Of a stretch of 64,000 nucleotides of DNA, positions 1-11,747 are shown in pieces. The stretch's first letter is position 1. Every line of letters begins with the position of its first letter. The translations under genes and the position numbers were made by a program. Below the pieces are notes generated by a model that had not been told where the DNA came from, ran no database searches, and saw nothing but the letters and a program-made list of their open reading frames with translations. This DNA comes from Phlebopus portentosus (lineage: Eukaryota > Basidiomycota > Agaricomycetes > Boletales > Boletinellaceae), in the NCBI GenBank assembly GCA_037892935.1, contig JAYXKI010000020.1:186001-250000 (forward strand), given 5' to 3'.

Positions 1-1100
1 GGGCCGATTGCGGATCCTTCAATTTACCTCTCGTGCCTGGGTTTAGTAAGACGAGCTAGCTAAGTCAGCCTTTGTAAGTTTTCGACTGGGTGGCTCGAGC
101 GTCCGAAGGTTCTTCCTACGCAGCGGTCGAGTGCGAGAGGCTACAGTAGTCCGTTCCACTTCGAATCGAATCGATCCGCACTGAGTTCCGCTGTTGCGAT
201 GCGGATCACCGCGGAACACGTGTCACGTGCGCGATCCCGGACCTAGCGTGTCGATGCTTCTTACAGCGGAGTCTGAAACTCGCCGCTTGTGCGCTTTTGG
301 TAAATACTGTCGATCATAATGTCGCACTTAATTTCTACATACTACTACTAATACTAATACTTGTTTATCCCGATAGGTCTGGTAGACGGAGTACTTGCAG
401 TGTATCCGCCAACTAATCATGAGATACGCTTAGCTTTCTACCTGAACGTCCTCCCCAGAGATGCGTCTTGCATTCTCGACTGTCGTCGGGAGCGCACGCC
501 CGGTTCAAGCACACACCTTGGGTTTTTTTTCTATGACGCTGGACTCCGGAGTCAGGAAAAAGTTTCCCCGACTACAATTTTAACATAACTACCCCCCTCC
601 TGCTCACGGAAACACGCAAAATTTTTCAGAATACAACACTTCAAACACTTGCGGAGTAGCCCGTTACCGCCACGTCGCATGCAAATCTCGTGCCTGAGCT
701 TCGAGAGACCGCCGCCCACCTCAGTAGAAAGCAATTGATATAATTGTGTACTGCCAAATGATCCATCAACCAATTGCCATGCTGAACCTTCGCTAGCACA
801 GACAGACTACTACATCGGATACTGGATTCATCACGCATCAAGGTTGAAATCGGCCGTCCGACTGGATGAGGCACGCGGGTGACTGCTGGACTGTCGACTA
901 AGGTACGTAAGGCGCGCAAATATCGTCCCGGTATGAGTGTCTCGCTTCCCATGCTAGGTAGAACATTGTCTAAATCCGAGCCTTTGTACAGAGGTACGGA
1001 CTCGCTTGACGAGGGCTAGAACGAGTTCAATGATATCAACGAGATAGCAAGCTTCTCTGCATCAGCGATCTTGCGCTTTTCATTCTAAGCAATGCGCGCC
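1..1100. other. No recognisable gene
   Basis: This stretch lies beyond the 3' end of the MLP1/TPR-like pseudogene on the minus strand. Only short open frames without recognisable domains or a believable exon pattern are present. I see no RNA gene or clear repeat. Confidence 0.5.
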
Positions 1101-1112
1101 TGGAACTTCTAA

Positions 1113-4100
1113 TTAATTCAGTGATGAGAGAATTTCAAGATAAGAACCAAGGCAACAACTTACATTCTGCAGACGGAAATTCCTGACTCCATGCAATGCC
1201 TTGAGAGCGCACTCTTCCGCGTTCTTCGCACGTGCGAGGGCGTCGTCTCGAGCCTTTGTAAGCTCCACCTTCTCAGATTCAAGCTGCTGTCGAACTTGGG
1301 CGACATCGGTGCTTTCAACCGCTGCAACGTCGGTTTGTCCAGAAGCTTTCTCCGCGAATAACTTGGCCCTTTCCTCACGGAGAGCAGACTGGACAAATGT
1401 CGCTGACAATCAAAATTTAGTACACTCACCAAAGCAGCCTCGTAATCGCAGGCACTCTTCGCCACTTTGCTCAATTCGGCTAGTAACTCCGCCGATGTCT
1501 CTTTCTCCTGGACGGCAACCGCCAGTTGTGTTCTCAACGACTCCACCTCGACATTTGAATCCGATGGTGTCGCCGCTGCGGCTACCTGATTGGCGAGGCG
1601 TTCCTTTTCGTCGGACAGGCCCTTGACTTGCCTTCGCAGCTCAGCGACAGTCTCTTTCAACTTGAAAATATAATGATTCAGTTGCCCGGATCGGTCGCGA
1701 GGTTCCTGCCCTAGAGACGAGTATTTCGTTCGGAAGTCGGCGAGTGTATAACCTGCGTGTCCTCAAACTGTAAGATCAATTGGGCAGCGATGCGTCTGTT
1801 CAGAGAGTGTGCCAAACATACAAGTTTAGTCCGTGCATCCTTCTCGGTAGTATAAGCAGCCTTCTCTTCTTCGGCCTTACAGAGATCAATCTGTAAGTCT
1901 TCGATCTCGTCTTTGAGAGCTTGGACGTCGTTCGGGCCAATACGATCGTACTAATCGTTATCAATAAGCCTTCAAGTATAAATACTTTAAATACGGATCA
2001 GTTCACTTGCCTTCATAAGAAGCTGAGCATTCCGTTCCTTCCATTGACGGCCCTCGGTTTCAAGCCGTTGAATCTGAGCATTCTTGGCATCAAGCTCAAC
2101 ACGAATAGTCTTTGCGTCTTCTTTGCGTCTTCAATTCCGATTGGGGGCGATTGAGCGTCGTCTCAAGCTGGCGTGCTTTGCGAACCTGTGCTTCACACTC
2201 TGCACGAAGCGTCGCGTTGCTTTCACGGAGAATGTTGAGCTGGTCAATCCTATCCAGCAGTTCGGCATGCTCAGCAGAATTACTGATAGCTTCGCCGCTT
2301 CTTCACGCTCCTGCTGGATGAATTACAATGCATGGCAAGGATAAGCAGAACGGTACAGACTTACATGACAGTGCCGTCCGTGTTTCTTCAAGAACCTGGC
2401 TGAGATGGTCAACCTATGTCTTTTGCCGTGCGTTCTCCTGCTTAAAGAGCTCCAGTTGAAGATCAACAATTTCCTCTCCGCCATACGTCCATCCACATCA
2501 TCACCGCCACCCGACTCTGGCACGTTCATGTTTGAATACGCAGCTTGACGTATACGAGAAGTTGTGAGCTGACGGACTCCAGGTGCTGGTGAAGCAGACT
2601 ATTCGTGCCACAAGGTCTTTGCGACTGTATTCTCGCTTAGAGATCTATGAAGATGTGAACGAAGAGCTGTGTTTACCAAGCTGTGAGATCTGCAATCTCC
2701 TTATAAAGAACTTCTTGCTGTTGGTTCCAAGTTCGCCTGAGCAGTCTCAGCTTGAATCGTCTTCTCACGTAAGAAGCCCGCGCCTCACTGAGCTCCTTCT
2801 TGAAAGCGTCTACGACCTCGATCGACTCGGCATGAGCGACAATTCGCGAGAATATTTCTCTTCAGCAGCCTTTATACAGAGATTAGGTTCATTGATGCTC
2901 TTGACATCATAATGGACCCGCCTTGGCATGTTGCATCTGCTCTCGTATCTCGTTCTCATGAAATGATTGACCGGTGCGTGATCCCATCTCAGCGTTGGTG
3001 ATATCAATAACCGTGCCCTCCAGCATCTTTCTGTCCTGAGCGAACACTTCATGTTCCTTTTCGAGTCTTTGCAGGAAATCGCCGTTCTGCGTACTTAGTC
3101 GAGTGATTTCATCCTGCACAGATGATAGTTTCTCCTCAAGCACCTCCGTTCGGCCTAGATATGATGAAGATCAGCAATCTGAGCTTCGGTCGACGCCTCA
3201 TACTCATCATGCGTGGCAGACAGTCATTGCAGAGCAGCTTCACTAGCCTGGAACTGCTACACATGACCGCGTGCAGAGGCAAGATCAGCTTCGGCGACAT
3301 TCATTGCAGCCCTAAGAGGTACCAAGAAAGTCAATGACCAGTGAATACAAAAATACGGTCAAACTTACCGGAGTACGGCAACTTCAACCTTGAGTTCCTG
3401 CTCTGAGCCGTCCTCGCCGGCGGGTGGACGTGAAGTGTCAGTACGTCGCTCATGAATGGCAATCCTTTCAGCATTCATCTGCACCTGCTTAACAAGCTCA
3501 TCCACCGGTTCTCGTAGGTGTTTCCGACTTGTCTCAGCCTCAACAAGAGACTCTCTGGCCCTTGGCAAGTTCTCCACCTACCATAGTATTCAGTGACATA
3601 GAAGACATTTTCAGAAGAATCTGACTTACGGAGTGATCAATCTTAGTTCGCAGTTCCTGAGCTTCGATATCCTTCTGCAATTAAATTTGTCGAGCTGTGT
3701 CACGCTCGCGGGAAAGCTGAGTTCGAAGATCCTGACTAGAGCATTCAAAATTGAGTGCTACTACGCCAAAGCAAACGCTATATAGAGGAGCACTTACGCT
3801 TTGGCTCTCCAGGTCATGGAATTGGGACTCAAATCTTCCAAATCTTCTCATCACTTCCGTTCGCCTTGTCAATGTCATTGTCCGTTTTCTGAACCTTGAC
3901 AATCAAGTCCGTCATGCCAGACCGCTCTAGAGACAGAACCTTGTTCTCATCAATTAGTCGAGTCTGCACATTCTATATCTCCAGTTAATATGAATCACAA
4001 GACGAGCTAACTAACGGATACGCACCTCCCGGATCTTCTTTTTCGCACAAAAATTGGCGCATTCGTTCTGCAATCGCTCGATCTGGGTATCAGCAGAGGC

Positions 4101-4873
4101 TAAACCCTCGGCAGCATAGTTGCATACGATATCCAGACGTGTGTACTGATCGTGCGATTGTTGGTTCCGTTTCCGAAGATTTTGAGCTTCTCGCTCCTGC
4201 AGGATATTCCCGAGCCATGCGATGCCGCTCTGACCCAAATGGTGAGCTTGACCCGATGAGAACAAAAAGAGAATAAACTCACTCAATCCTCGCGTTAGCC
4301 TTCGAGCGCCACACTCGACTGGCTGGATTCATGATGGTACTGAAGAACCTCTTTGCGAAGCTTGACAGCATCGACGTCCATTTCCTTTCGGTATGCCTCG
4401 AAGGTAGTTCGGATCTCCTCAAGCTCTCTCTCTATACAGTTGGCTCGACAGATCCGTTGACCCGTTACGACGATAGTAGTGGTAGCTGGAAGTGTCCCGC
4501 CCCGTGCTTCATGTTCAGACACTTTCCACTGTCTCCTTCCGTAGTCCTTCTCGGGTCATCTTCCAACGCTGTACGATATGCCACACCAATGAGATACAAG
4601 TGTACGCTGAGTTCCTGGGCCATTCCGGTGGTCGCGTTGTTTATTAGTGTACGTGTCGTTCCCTACATTTGTCGTTGCTTCTTCACACCTCTGTCCTCGA
4701 CTGCAACAGATAGAGCACGAGGTTCGGGAAAGGTGAGTCGCGTGAAGGGCTTAAAAGGGACGGATGTGGTGCCCAGTGGACCTTTAACGCTCATTTCAGA
4801 CGGTGAAGATGTGAGGATTGCTTCTGGCGGGACGACGATGGGTGTGCATCCGACGTGTGAGGCGTGTCCCTGA
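1113..4873 (-). pseudogene. MLP1/TPR-like nucleoporin pseudogene (coiled coil)
   Basis: Mlp1/Tpr proteins are long coiled-coil filaments of the nuclear-pore basket. On the minus strand successive exon-like blocks give heptad-rich, E/K/Q/L-rich peptides in the order expected of the family: about 4522-4295, 4286-4020, 3970-3870, 3577-3365, 3143-2920, 2870-2690, 2560-2390, 2330-2000, 1920-1790, 1660-1420 and 1390-1160. Telling segments are AEEKYSREL followed, after a frame change, by AHAESIEVVDAFKKEL (near 2860-2800), then LQLELFKQENARQKT, VDHLSQVLEETR, ELDAKNAQIQRLETEGRQWK and DVQALKDEIEDL. The copy is broken: an in-frame TAG at 2414-2416 interrupts the block after ARQKT, and several frame changes and lost splice sites occur. 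No intact N-terminus is visible. The family call rests on recalled motif similarity, so another coiled-coil protein cannot be excluded. Confidence 0.62.
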
Positions 4874-5105
4874 CAACGTGTTGATGTATTGAAGAACCGG
4901 TGAAGACCTGACGGTGGTCGTTGTATTCGGATGGAGGCTTACACGTACATGCACGCGAGTGCAACCAAGGTGGTCACGATGATGAGTGACGTGACTGGGC
5001 GGTCATCAAACAAAACGGAACAAAGTGGCGGTGCTTGAAAGCGCAGTTACGGGTATACGTAACACGTATGCTGTGCTACAGAGTCTGAGGTAGTCCTTTG
5101 CAATA

Positions 5106-6140
5106 TTACAGCTAATTGCAAAATTGTTGGCAATTTGGAAAATCACGTGTATTTTTGATGCATAGTGCATCCTGGATGAGCAAAAAAAAAAAAACGAATA
5201 TCTCAGTCAATACAGCACATAAAAATCTGATATAACCATGTAAAAAACCTGCTCGAAAATGCGCTCCAGTACATATAAAAATGTCTGGGTTTTGTTGAGT
5301 ATGTACTTCGCTACTAAAAAGATAGCATCATTGTGCTAAATCCTTGTCATGCCCTCCGTTCAGTGTAAAAATCATAGCTTGCCCAACGTCATCCGGAAAA
5401 ATCTGATTCAAGTTTGATAAATCAGGCCAGCCCAGTGGGCACCTGTACGCAACTCCTCAAGGCTCCCTGACATGATTGTGGTAGTGAAACTGGGTGGTTT
5501 GTTGTCACTCCTGCTCGCAGAAATCTCCCCTACTTCATTACATCTGTCATAACTCACGCATTCGGACACCAAAAAATCTGATTGTTTCTGCTAAAAAGAC
5601 AGCAGCATAGGCGCTTTCAGCCAAGACAGTAGCTGAGCTGAGTTAGGCTTGGGTGTAGCTACATTACATGTACTATCTACCAATCAGACTTGAAACCACC
5701 TCGGTGACCATCCTCTGCTGAAATGTCACCCAAAATCATATCTGGGCAAGGGCGAACAAGGTCAGCTCAGCCATCATGCACTCCTGCTACAACCAAACTG
5801 AGTGTGTCTGCCAGGGCCGCAGAAACATCTCTCAGAGAAACATGAGTGTACACACACGACGGTAGTCTTTCGTATGCAGTATCTCCCTGCACAGCAGCTC
5901 TCATCACTTGTCCACAGTTCCCTCCTCATCCTCACCAATCCCTCATCACCTACAGGCATGAGGGAACCCCCAGTTGCTGGGGACGGACCATCATGAGAGA
6001 TGAGGCATCACGGCAAAGAGATAGGAGCAGCGACGCATGTGAGGATGAAGGGTTAACTCACGTGTCGAGTCGCCACTTGATCTCGAGCCATCACCATCTT
6101 CACAGTCACCATCTCTACAGCTTATGTTGAGCATTCATTC
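5106..6140 (+). repeat. Long upstream region of Tc1 copy 1 with AAAAATCTGAT boxes
   Basis: About 1 kb of AT-rich non-coding DNA precedes the transposase. The box AAAAATCTGAT recurs at 5221-5232, 5395-5408 and 5569-5584, and looser AAAATCAT forms occur near 5368 and 5728. The same boxes are inverted in copy 2 (near 36,589, 36,760 and 36,950). Iterated boxes in the subterminal region are what transposase-binding sites look like in other DNA transposons; that role here is inference. Confidence 0.5.
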
Positions 6141-7215
6141 ATGCAACTCTGGCGATATAGCAGACAGCTGTCCAACAATTTACGGGAATGCATCATCACT
6201 ATGAACAAGAAACTCAGCGCCTCTCAGATCGCAGCCTTGACCGACATACCCAAGACAACAGTTTTCCGGATAATACGAGAGTTCAAGCGCAATGGGACTG
6301 TTGCTGCGCATGAACTTGGTTTTCGTGGAAGGCCTCGAGTGCTTGATTATATCCACACTGAGGTATGCACATGTTGAAACCTGTCCTGGTAGCTGTTGGT
6401 TCACACCACGTAGTTGCTTTTCGGGTCACTAAGCAATCTCAATGACCGTTACATCGATGAGTTGAGGCTACTGCTCCAGGAAAGATGGGAGAAGGAGGCT
6501 TTGGATGCGGCTATACGCAGGTCCTTGCTGCGTGCCAGTTTCACACTTAAGAAGGTGGCTGTCTCTGTCGCTTTGCTTCCTCACGCAGTCCACGCGAACT
6601 GAAATCGTCATGGTCTAGTTATCGAAAAGGGCTCTTGAGTGGAATGAAACTCTGCGTGCGTAGTACGTTGCACGTATTGCCTCTCAGTATACAGCAGAAC
6701 AGCTATTTGTCGATGAGAGTGCTTGCGATCAGCGGGCTTTTCTTTGCAACACTGCTTAGGCCCTTGAGGGTCGCCATGCGTGTCGCAAGCAGTTTTTCAA
6801 TAGGGGGAAACAGTGATTCTGTCTCTTGTGGTGCGTCACAAGCTTCTGATTCACTCTGTTAGCTTCTCCGTCTTGCCAGCTATCAGCCTCGATGGGACAA
6901 TCAACTGCACTATCGTACAGGGCGCATTCAATACCAAATTGTTCACGGAATTCATCGCCAGCCTGTTGGACAAAATGCATCCCTTCCCCGGTAATCAATC
7001 AGTCATCGTAATGGACAACTGCCCAATACACAAGGCTCCTGAGATTCGGGAGCTCATCAAATCTTGGTCTGTCTCACTAGCAATGCAAGTCGCAGCATGT
7101 ACTGACCCCTTTGCTTAGGGGTGTCAGGCTTGAATTTCTTCCTCCTTACTCACCAGACTACAATCCTATTGAACTTGCATTCTCCGTAATCAAGTCCAGG
7201 CTTTGTGGAATCTGA
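6141..7215 (+). pseudogene. Tc1-like DDE transposase pseudogene, copy 1
   Basis: Cut-and-paste transposase of the IS630-Tc1-mariner group. Exons by splice consensus: 6141-6362, 6414-6554, 6619-6812, 6863-7066 and 7119-7215, with introns of 50-64 nt. The first exon carries a helix-turn-helix (KKLSASQIAAL ... KTTVFRIIREFKR). Catalytic acidic residues lie in LFVDES, VIVMDNCPIH and PDYNPIE. Compared with copy 2, exon 3 has two amber codons (after ETLRA and after FLCNTA), and the C-terminus diverges after FSVIKSR, ending early at 7213-7215. It is therefore inactive. The family call is firm; the intron model is supported because it restores one frame in both copies. Confidence 0.85.
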
Positions 7216-7409
7216 CGAGTTTATTTTATTTCCTCTTGCAGGCAGGGATCTGTGCCTAGTTCTATAAAGTACTCAACATTTGCCATCGTCTTCGCCATAA
7301 GAACATACCGCTTTGACGGAACAACCAATGAGGATACTGGCCGAAAGTTGATTTTAACGAAATCGACACCAAGTGCATTTGGAATCACTTTTGGCCTTAA
7401 ATGCTGGTA

Positions 7410-7645
7410 CGTTGACTGTCATAGGAGTATGGCAATGCCTGACGGTTCGATAGCCATCGCATTTGATGTACAACCGGATAATAGATGCGACCCGTCAGTT
7501 CTATCTTACATGCACTTCATGAGAAATCTCGAATGTAAAATTAAGGGACAGCACACTCCCAATGAAAGATGATCAATACTCGTTGTTCTAGTTGATGAGG
7601 GGTGCACTTTGTGCAAAATGTACATCAAACTGCAACATGACATAA
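7410..7645 (+). pseudogene. Remnant of AT-hook gene next to Tc1 copy 1
   Basis: Peptides such as RCDPSVLSYMHFMRNLEC and, after an in-frame TGA, VVLVDEG match the central exon of the AT-hook gene at 20.7-22.6 kb (RCDSSVVSYVHFMENLKC, VVLVDDG). The similarity runs up to the splice donor GTGCGTCAGAAC in both places and then stops. The remnant sits downstream of the transposase in the same orientation, as in copy 2. It cannot encode a full protein. The stretch 7216-7409 holds no recognisable gene and links the two. Confidence 0.75.
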
Positions 7646-7702
7646 TGATGTGCGTCAGAACGCCACCTCGCCGTGGTTCAAGGAGGTTATCACAATGTTC
7701 CA

Positions 7703-7906
7703 TTATGGTACCTCGACTCCAATGAAGGCCTGGGCAAACTTGTTAAAGGATATAGCACTGATGAACACGATCAATGAATGATAGGTGTGATTGTTTGCCT
7801 TGCCCCTTTCCTTGCATTGTGCACTTATTTGTTCTGATAGGAAGTGTTCCAAACGCTCAGGAGACGCTTTCACCAGTGCGGCCCATGTAGCTCCAGGGAA
7901 CCTCAA
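7703..7906 (-). CDS. Possible gene fragment, unrecognised
   Basis: A 67-codon open frame begins FPGATWAALVKASPERLEHF and is rich in charged and helical residues, unlike the random frames around it. There are no visible introns, domain motifs or neighbours that suggest a function. It may be a leftover exon of a decayed gene. The rest of 7,650-8,580 shows nothing else I can support. Confidence 0.2.
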   Translation of the reverse strand: MRFPGATWAALVKASPERLEHFLSEQISAQCKERGKANNHTYHSLIVFISAISFNKFAQAFIGVEVP

Positions 7907-8589
7907 TGCAATGCTCGCATTTTATATGTGTGAGTATAAATAGAGATCGTTGCCTGCAGAGCCAGAAACAATCAAAGAAGCTCTGATTCTTATTTATGAA
8001 GCAGCAGTCACTTTTGGTGAGTTCTTTTGAAGAGTATGCTTCTTTTTGATGAAGCATCCGTAAATATCTATTTGGTCTCACGGCATGACTTTGCTTTCCC
8101 ATGAGATCGAGTCGATTGATCGATATCGATGTCTGTTCCCCTCTGACCATGACCGACATGTCTGTCGAACGCCAGGACAGAGATTTATGTGGGTTCTCAT
8201 CCTCCACTCTCCTTGACATGTTCTAAAATTGTCTTAGACTTATCCGTGCCCGACAATGATCATAAGTATCTTCTCTTATATAGAGTTCATTCTCATTGTA
8301 ATATTGGGTATAAGTGATCGCGGTGTGGTATTTTTGGTGGGTCTCTCTATCTGAAGGCACTACAGATGTCCGTCCTACTAAGGGAGCTGAATGTGTGAAG
8401 AAACCTCCAGAAATGAAGCCTCAAGCTATCAGACTCTAACCACTAACCACCTGGCAGGTGCCAAAAACCATCAGAGACGTCGGGGAGTGCCCTAGGGATG
8501 CCGAGGTATGAAAGGAATGGAGTAGTAGGTCCGCCGGACAGAAGGGGAGGTCACAGGAGTCCGCTGGAGTAGCGCAATCTCAGTAGGGC

Positions 8590-8960
8590 GAAGCTAGGAA
8601 CTGTATATGACGAATATGAGGCGTAATGTGCGGCGAGTAGGTGAAAAAGACGCCGAGGGGGAATACAATGGAAGGCCTGTGTCGCCGGAGGGCCGCCGAG
8701 GTCGAATAGGGGGCCGCCGGGGATGAGGGAGCTTGTGCAAATCCGCCGCGGTAGTGTAAACTGGATAAACAAAAGGGAGGGACCGTATACGATGAATATA
8801 AGGGGCAACGTGCGGCCAACAGATGAACAGGACGCCGAAGGGGAATAGGAAAGGAGGCCTGGGTCGCCGGAGGGCTGCCGAGGTCGAATAGAGGCCGCCC
8901 GACAGGTACGATGTAGTGCGGCGGACGTTTGGGGGTAGGTTCCCAGTCCTAACTCACACA
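8590..8960. repeat. Degenerate tandem duplication, period 182 bp
   Basis: Two diverged units follow each other. Landmark GTCGAATAG falls at 8701 and 8883, each preceded by CGCCGGAGGG and a GACGCCGA block, and each unit starts with a TATACGAYGAATAT-like stretch. The offset is 182 bp. Substitutions are frequent, so the duplication is old. No coding function is apparent. Confidence 0.6.
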
Positions 8961-10070
8961 CTAAATGTCAGAGGCGCCGAAGGAGAATAGAACGACGAGT
9001 CAAGGGTAGTATATAGTCAATGGGGGAGCTCAGTACATGAGGGGGAGCTCAGAGTGAGGGAATCTCGAACCCTGGCCCTTGGGTGCTGTATAAGCTCTCT
9101 ATCCCATCTATCTCTCTTGTCTACTGATGAATATACACTCTATATATACTCTACTGCTCTCGCCGATGAGTCCTACTGTCTGACAACATCTCCTGAGTCA
9201 CTGGGCTCGCCAAGGGCCGCCGCCGGAGCTTCTAGGAGGCGTACGGCAGCGCCAACGTGAGGGGGCTGTCCAATAGTATGATATATTGTGTATCTGCAAT
9301 AAAACGGGCATCGGCGGAGTCTGGCTTGGCGGCGGCGGTCGGTGGCTTGGCACGCCACTGTACCACATGCCTGACTGCCATATATGGTCTAGAGTCGCCC
9401 GCCGCTTGGGGGGAAGTCGGGAAACATCAGGGCCGATGTTCGGAGGCTCATATCGCATATATGAGATAGAGGGCACATCAGTCAGGGTCTCTGGGCCGCC
9501 CAAGGCCGCCGCCGCACTCAATATATAGTGTAGGCGATCCATGGTAACTAAGGAGGGCGCCGGAGCGGCGGATCTGCAACTCGCCGCTCGATCGGCGGTG
9601 GATTCGTAAAACTGTGGCCTTTAGTGGCATATGAGCAGGGATGATACTAGATAAATCTATAGGCCTTGGGGGACTGCCTGGTAAGTTGTGGGAGGCCTCG
9701 GCGAGGGCACCTGAGGACGCCTGAGTGGCCGCCGGACCAATCTGAGGCTTGGGGGGCCGCCACAGGGGTGTCCAAATCCACCTCAAGGCTGTACGTATGA
9801 GGAATCGTAATAACGAAGGCCTATAATGATTGGGGGACATCTCCTATGGTGTCTGGTGCTGGGTAGGAGCCTTCGGCGGATGTGTATGGGTGCCAGGGAG
9901 CCAGCGGCGGACTCGTCTGGGCTCTCGGAGGGCACCGCAGGGGGAAGCGTAGGCTAGAATCCATAGATATGTGCTCGTATGGCCTCTAGAGTGTGGTATG
10001 AGTATGCCTTGGTCCTCTGAGGTGTAGGCGGCGAAGGGATATGGTATCTGAAGTAGGGGAGAGCCATAGT
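8961..10070. other. GC-rich low-complexity DNA without a recognisable gene
   Basis: The plus strand is rich in GGCCGCCG- and GGGGGC-type words and contains repeated GGGGGAGCTCAG (near 9019 and 9041). Open frames on both strands give R/P/A/S-rich translations typical of GC-rich noncoding DNA. No domain, splice pattern or RNA gene is supported. Confidence 0.5.
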
Positions 10071-10074
10071 ATGA

Positions 10075-11311
10075 GTGTCCTGGCACAGGACTGGCCAGGG
10101 CACTACAGCGGATGATTTAAAAGGCGTAATATACGAGTGGAACAAGGCTGTACTGAAAGTTGAGGAAGCCCAGGACAGCAATGTCGGTTACATCCGGGGC
10201 TATCGGGATGCAGTTGAGCATGTAGCGCCCTGCATCCATGCACTTTTTGAGGCAAGCGTGCATGCCTCGCAGCTCGCGGATACCCTGTTCGACGAGGTGA
10301 AGGAGACCAGAGATTCGTCGAATGACTTGTCTGTCAGGATGACGGAGGTGAGTTTTAGCACTTTCTTTCAAGGACTTATAGTTGCTTATATTCTCTTAGG
10401 AGATGACAGCAGTTCTGGCCATCGGAGGAAGGCTTTCTTTTGATATCAGCTTAGAGATGTTTGGCCAAATTGGCTCAATACTTGCAGAGATCGGTAGAAA
10501 GGATGAAGGCATCCTCAACGACAGTGGCAATGATGCGAGGCTTAGGGCCTTTGTGACTTGTTTTGACCATTACGGCAAACTCAAGCCATCTACTTTCCTT
10601 TCACATTTGGCTTCCTTATTAATCGGACTCAGGGATCTTACAGTGGAGGAGGGGAAGGAACCAGAAGCAATCCTTATAATGATGGCACTTTTGAATGCCG
10701 TATCAACGCGAACCAGTCCTTTGAAGGACTCCCTCGAAACTGTGGCAATGAGCCTACGGTCATAGCGCGAAGACCAGGTATGGGCACTAGAGTGCTTCCT
10801 GCAGGCCTTCCCGCCTGTAGAAGGGTCCACACGAATTGCGGTCCTTTACTTTTTCATTAAAAAGAATCTGATTCGACAATTCGGTAACGATGCAGCGCAT
10901 CCCTTGGAGATCGGGATGTCTTACTCTTCTATGGAATTTTTGGTGGAGCAGGTTGACATAAACACGGAGGATAAGGAAGTTTTGCACCAAATCTCTCACA
11001 ATATAGAGAAGATTCAGGATGAGTTCAAAGGTCTCAAGTTCGGGTATGGGTTGAAGGAGCCGAAGAAAGAGAAGGAGAAGGAGAAGGAGAAGGAGAAGGA
11101 GAAGGAGAAGGAGAAGGAGAAGGAGAAGGGGAAGGAGAAGGGCGATGTCATTTTCAGCCTACTCGGTGACTCGAAAAAATGCTCACCCATAATCCCGACG
11201 TGGACTAGCAATATGTTTGTATCAAAGAGGCTGGTCCGCCGAGTACCTCGACCAAGCGAGCTTGAAGTGCCACTGATCGAATGGAACATAGGAGGGAGTG
11301 ACAAAGTGTAG
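10075..11311 (+). pseudogene. Gene A, unrecognised protein with one in-frame TAG
   Basis: Two exons fit one frame: up to 10347, and 10400-11311, separated by a 52-nt intron (GTGAGT...TTAG). The product would be about 390 residues, mainly helical (YIRGYRDAVEHVAPCIHALF, LEMFGQIGSILAEIGRK), ending in a lysine/glutamate repeat and a short globular tail. A TAG at 10763-10765 interrupts the frame after AMSLRS, yet the same frame stays open for another 182 codons with protein-like composition. That is best read as a single nonsense mutation. No ATG starts the frame near 10,075, so an upstream exon or the true start is missing. I recognise no family. Confidence 0.5.
11067..11140 (+). repeat. (GAGAAG)n microsatellite inside gene A
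   Basis: About a dozen GAGAAG/GAAGGA units encode an alternating Lys-Glu run. The length is a multiple of three, so the frame is kept. Expected to be length-variable among strains. Confidence 0.9.
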
Positions 11312-11747
11312 TAGAGGGGAAAGACAAAGAGAAGGCGAGGCCGAGTACAAAGGTGTCAAGTGTAGAGGAAGAGAGGGAAGTGAAGAAGAGGAGATGATTG
11401 TGTACTTTACTTTAGTCCAAGCTCTGTGTTCTCTGCTCCAAAAAGATTCAAAGAAAGCGCACGGTACTAGGCCACACTATATAATAGAGACTAGGTCAGG
11501 CGACCTAGATGTTAGTCAGCTGAGTCTTTGTAAGATTCAGCTCGTCTCCGTATATAAGGGAGCCAGGGATGAATGATCCCTAGTACCCACTTTGCCTCTT
11601 CCCACCATCATTGGTAACTCCTCCCCTTTCCTGCACAGATCTCCCCCCACTTAAACTCTGTCTGAGCAGTGTCATGCACTCCTCTCGAGCTACCGTTAGG
11701 GGCTGTGAGTATCAGCTGTTATTGTTCAAAGCACTGAAAATAACTAA
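11312..11747. promoter_or_regulatory. Intergenic region between genes A and B, possible promoter
   Basis: No gene is visible. TATA-like words occur at about 11,474 (ACTATATAATAG) and 11,550 (GTATATAAGG), roughly 270 and 200 bp before the ATG of gene B at 11,748. Promoter function is inference. Confidence 0.3.

Larger units (their letters stand above)
5106..7645 (+). mobile_element. Tc1/mariner-like transposon, copy 1 (dead)
   Basis: The sequence from about 5106 onward is nearly the same as the reverse complement of the segment ending near 37,067-37,069, including about 1 kb of non-coding DNA before the transposase. The shared part begins at TTACAGCTAATTGCAAAATT. It contains a five-exon transposase pseudogene (6141-7215) and, further on, a remnant of the AT-hook gene found next to copy 2. 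Similarity to copy 2 stops at about 7200 within the last exon and resumes more weakly at about 7410. I could not fix the outer 3' end or a target duplication. Confidence 0.8.

Noticed and set aside
9058..9075. tRNA-like T-loop word (GGTTCGAGATTCCC on the minus strand)
   Set aside because: The T-stem does not pair properly and no D-arm or anticodon arm fits upstream.
11014..11304. Minus-strand open frame with Phe/Ser repeats
   Set aside because: It is only the complement of the GAGAAG repeat in gene A.
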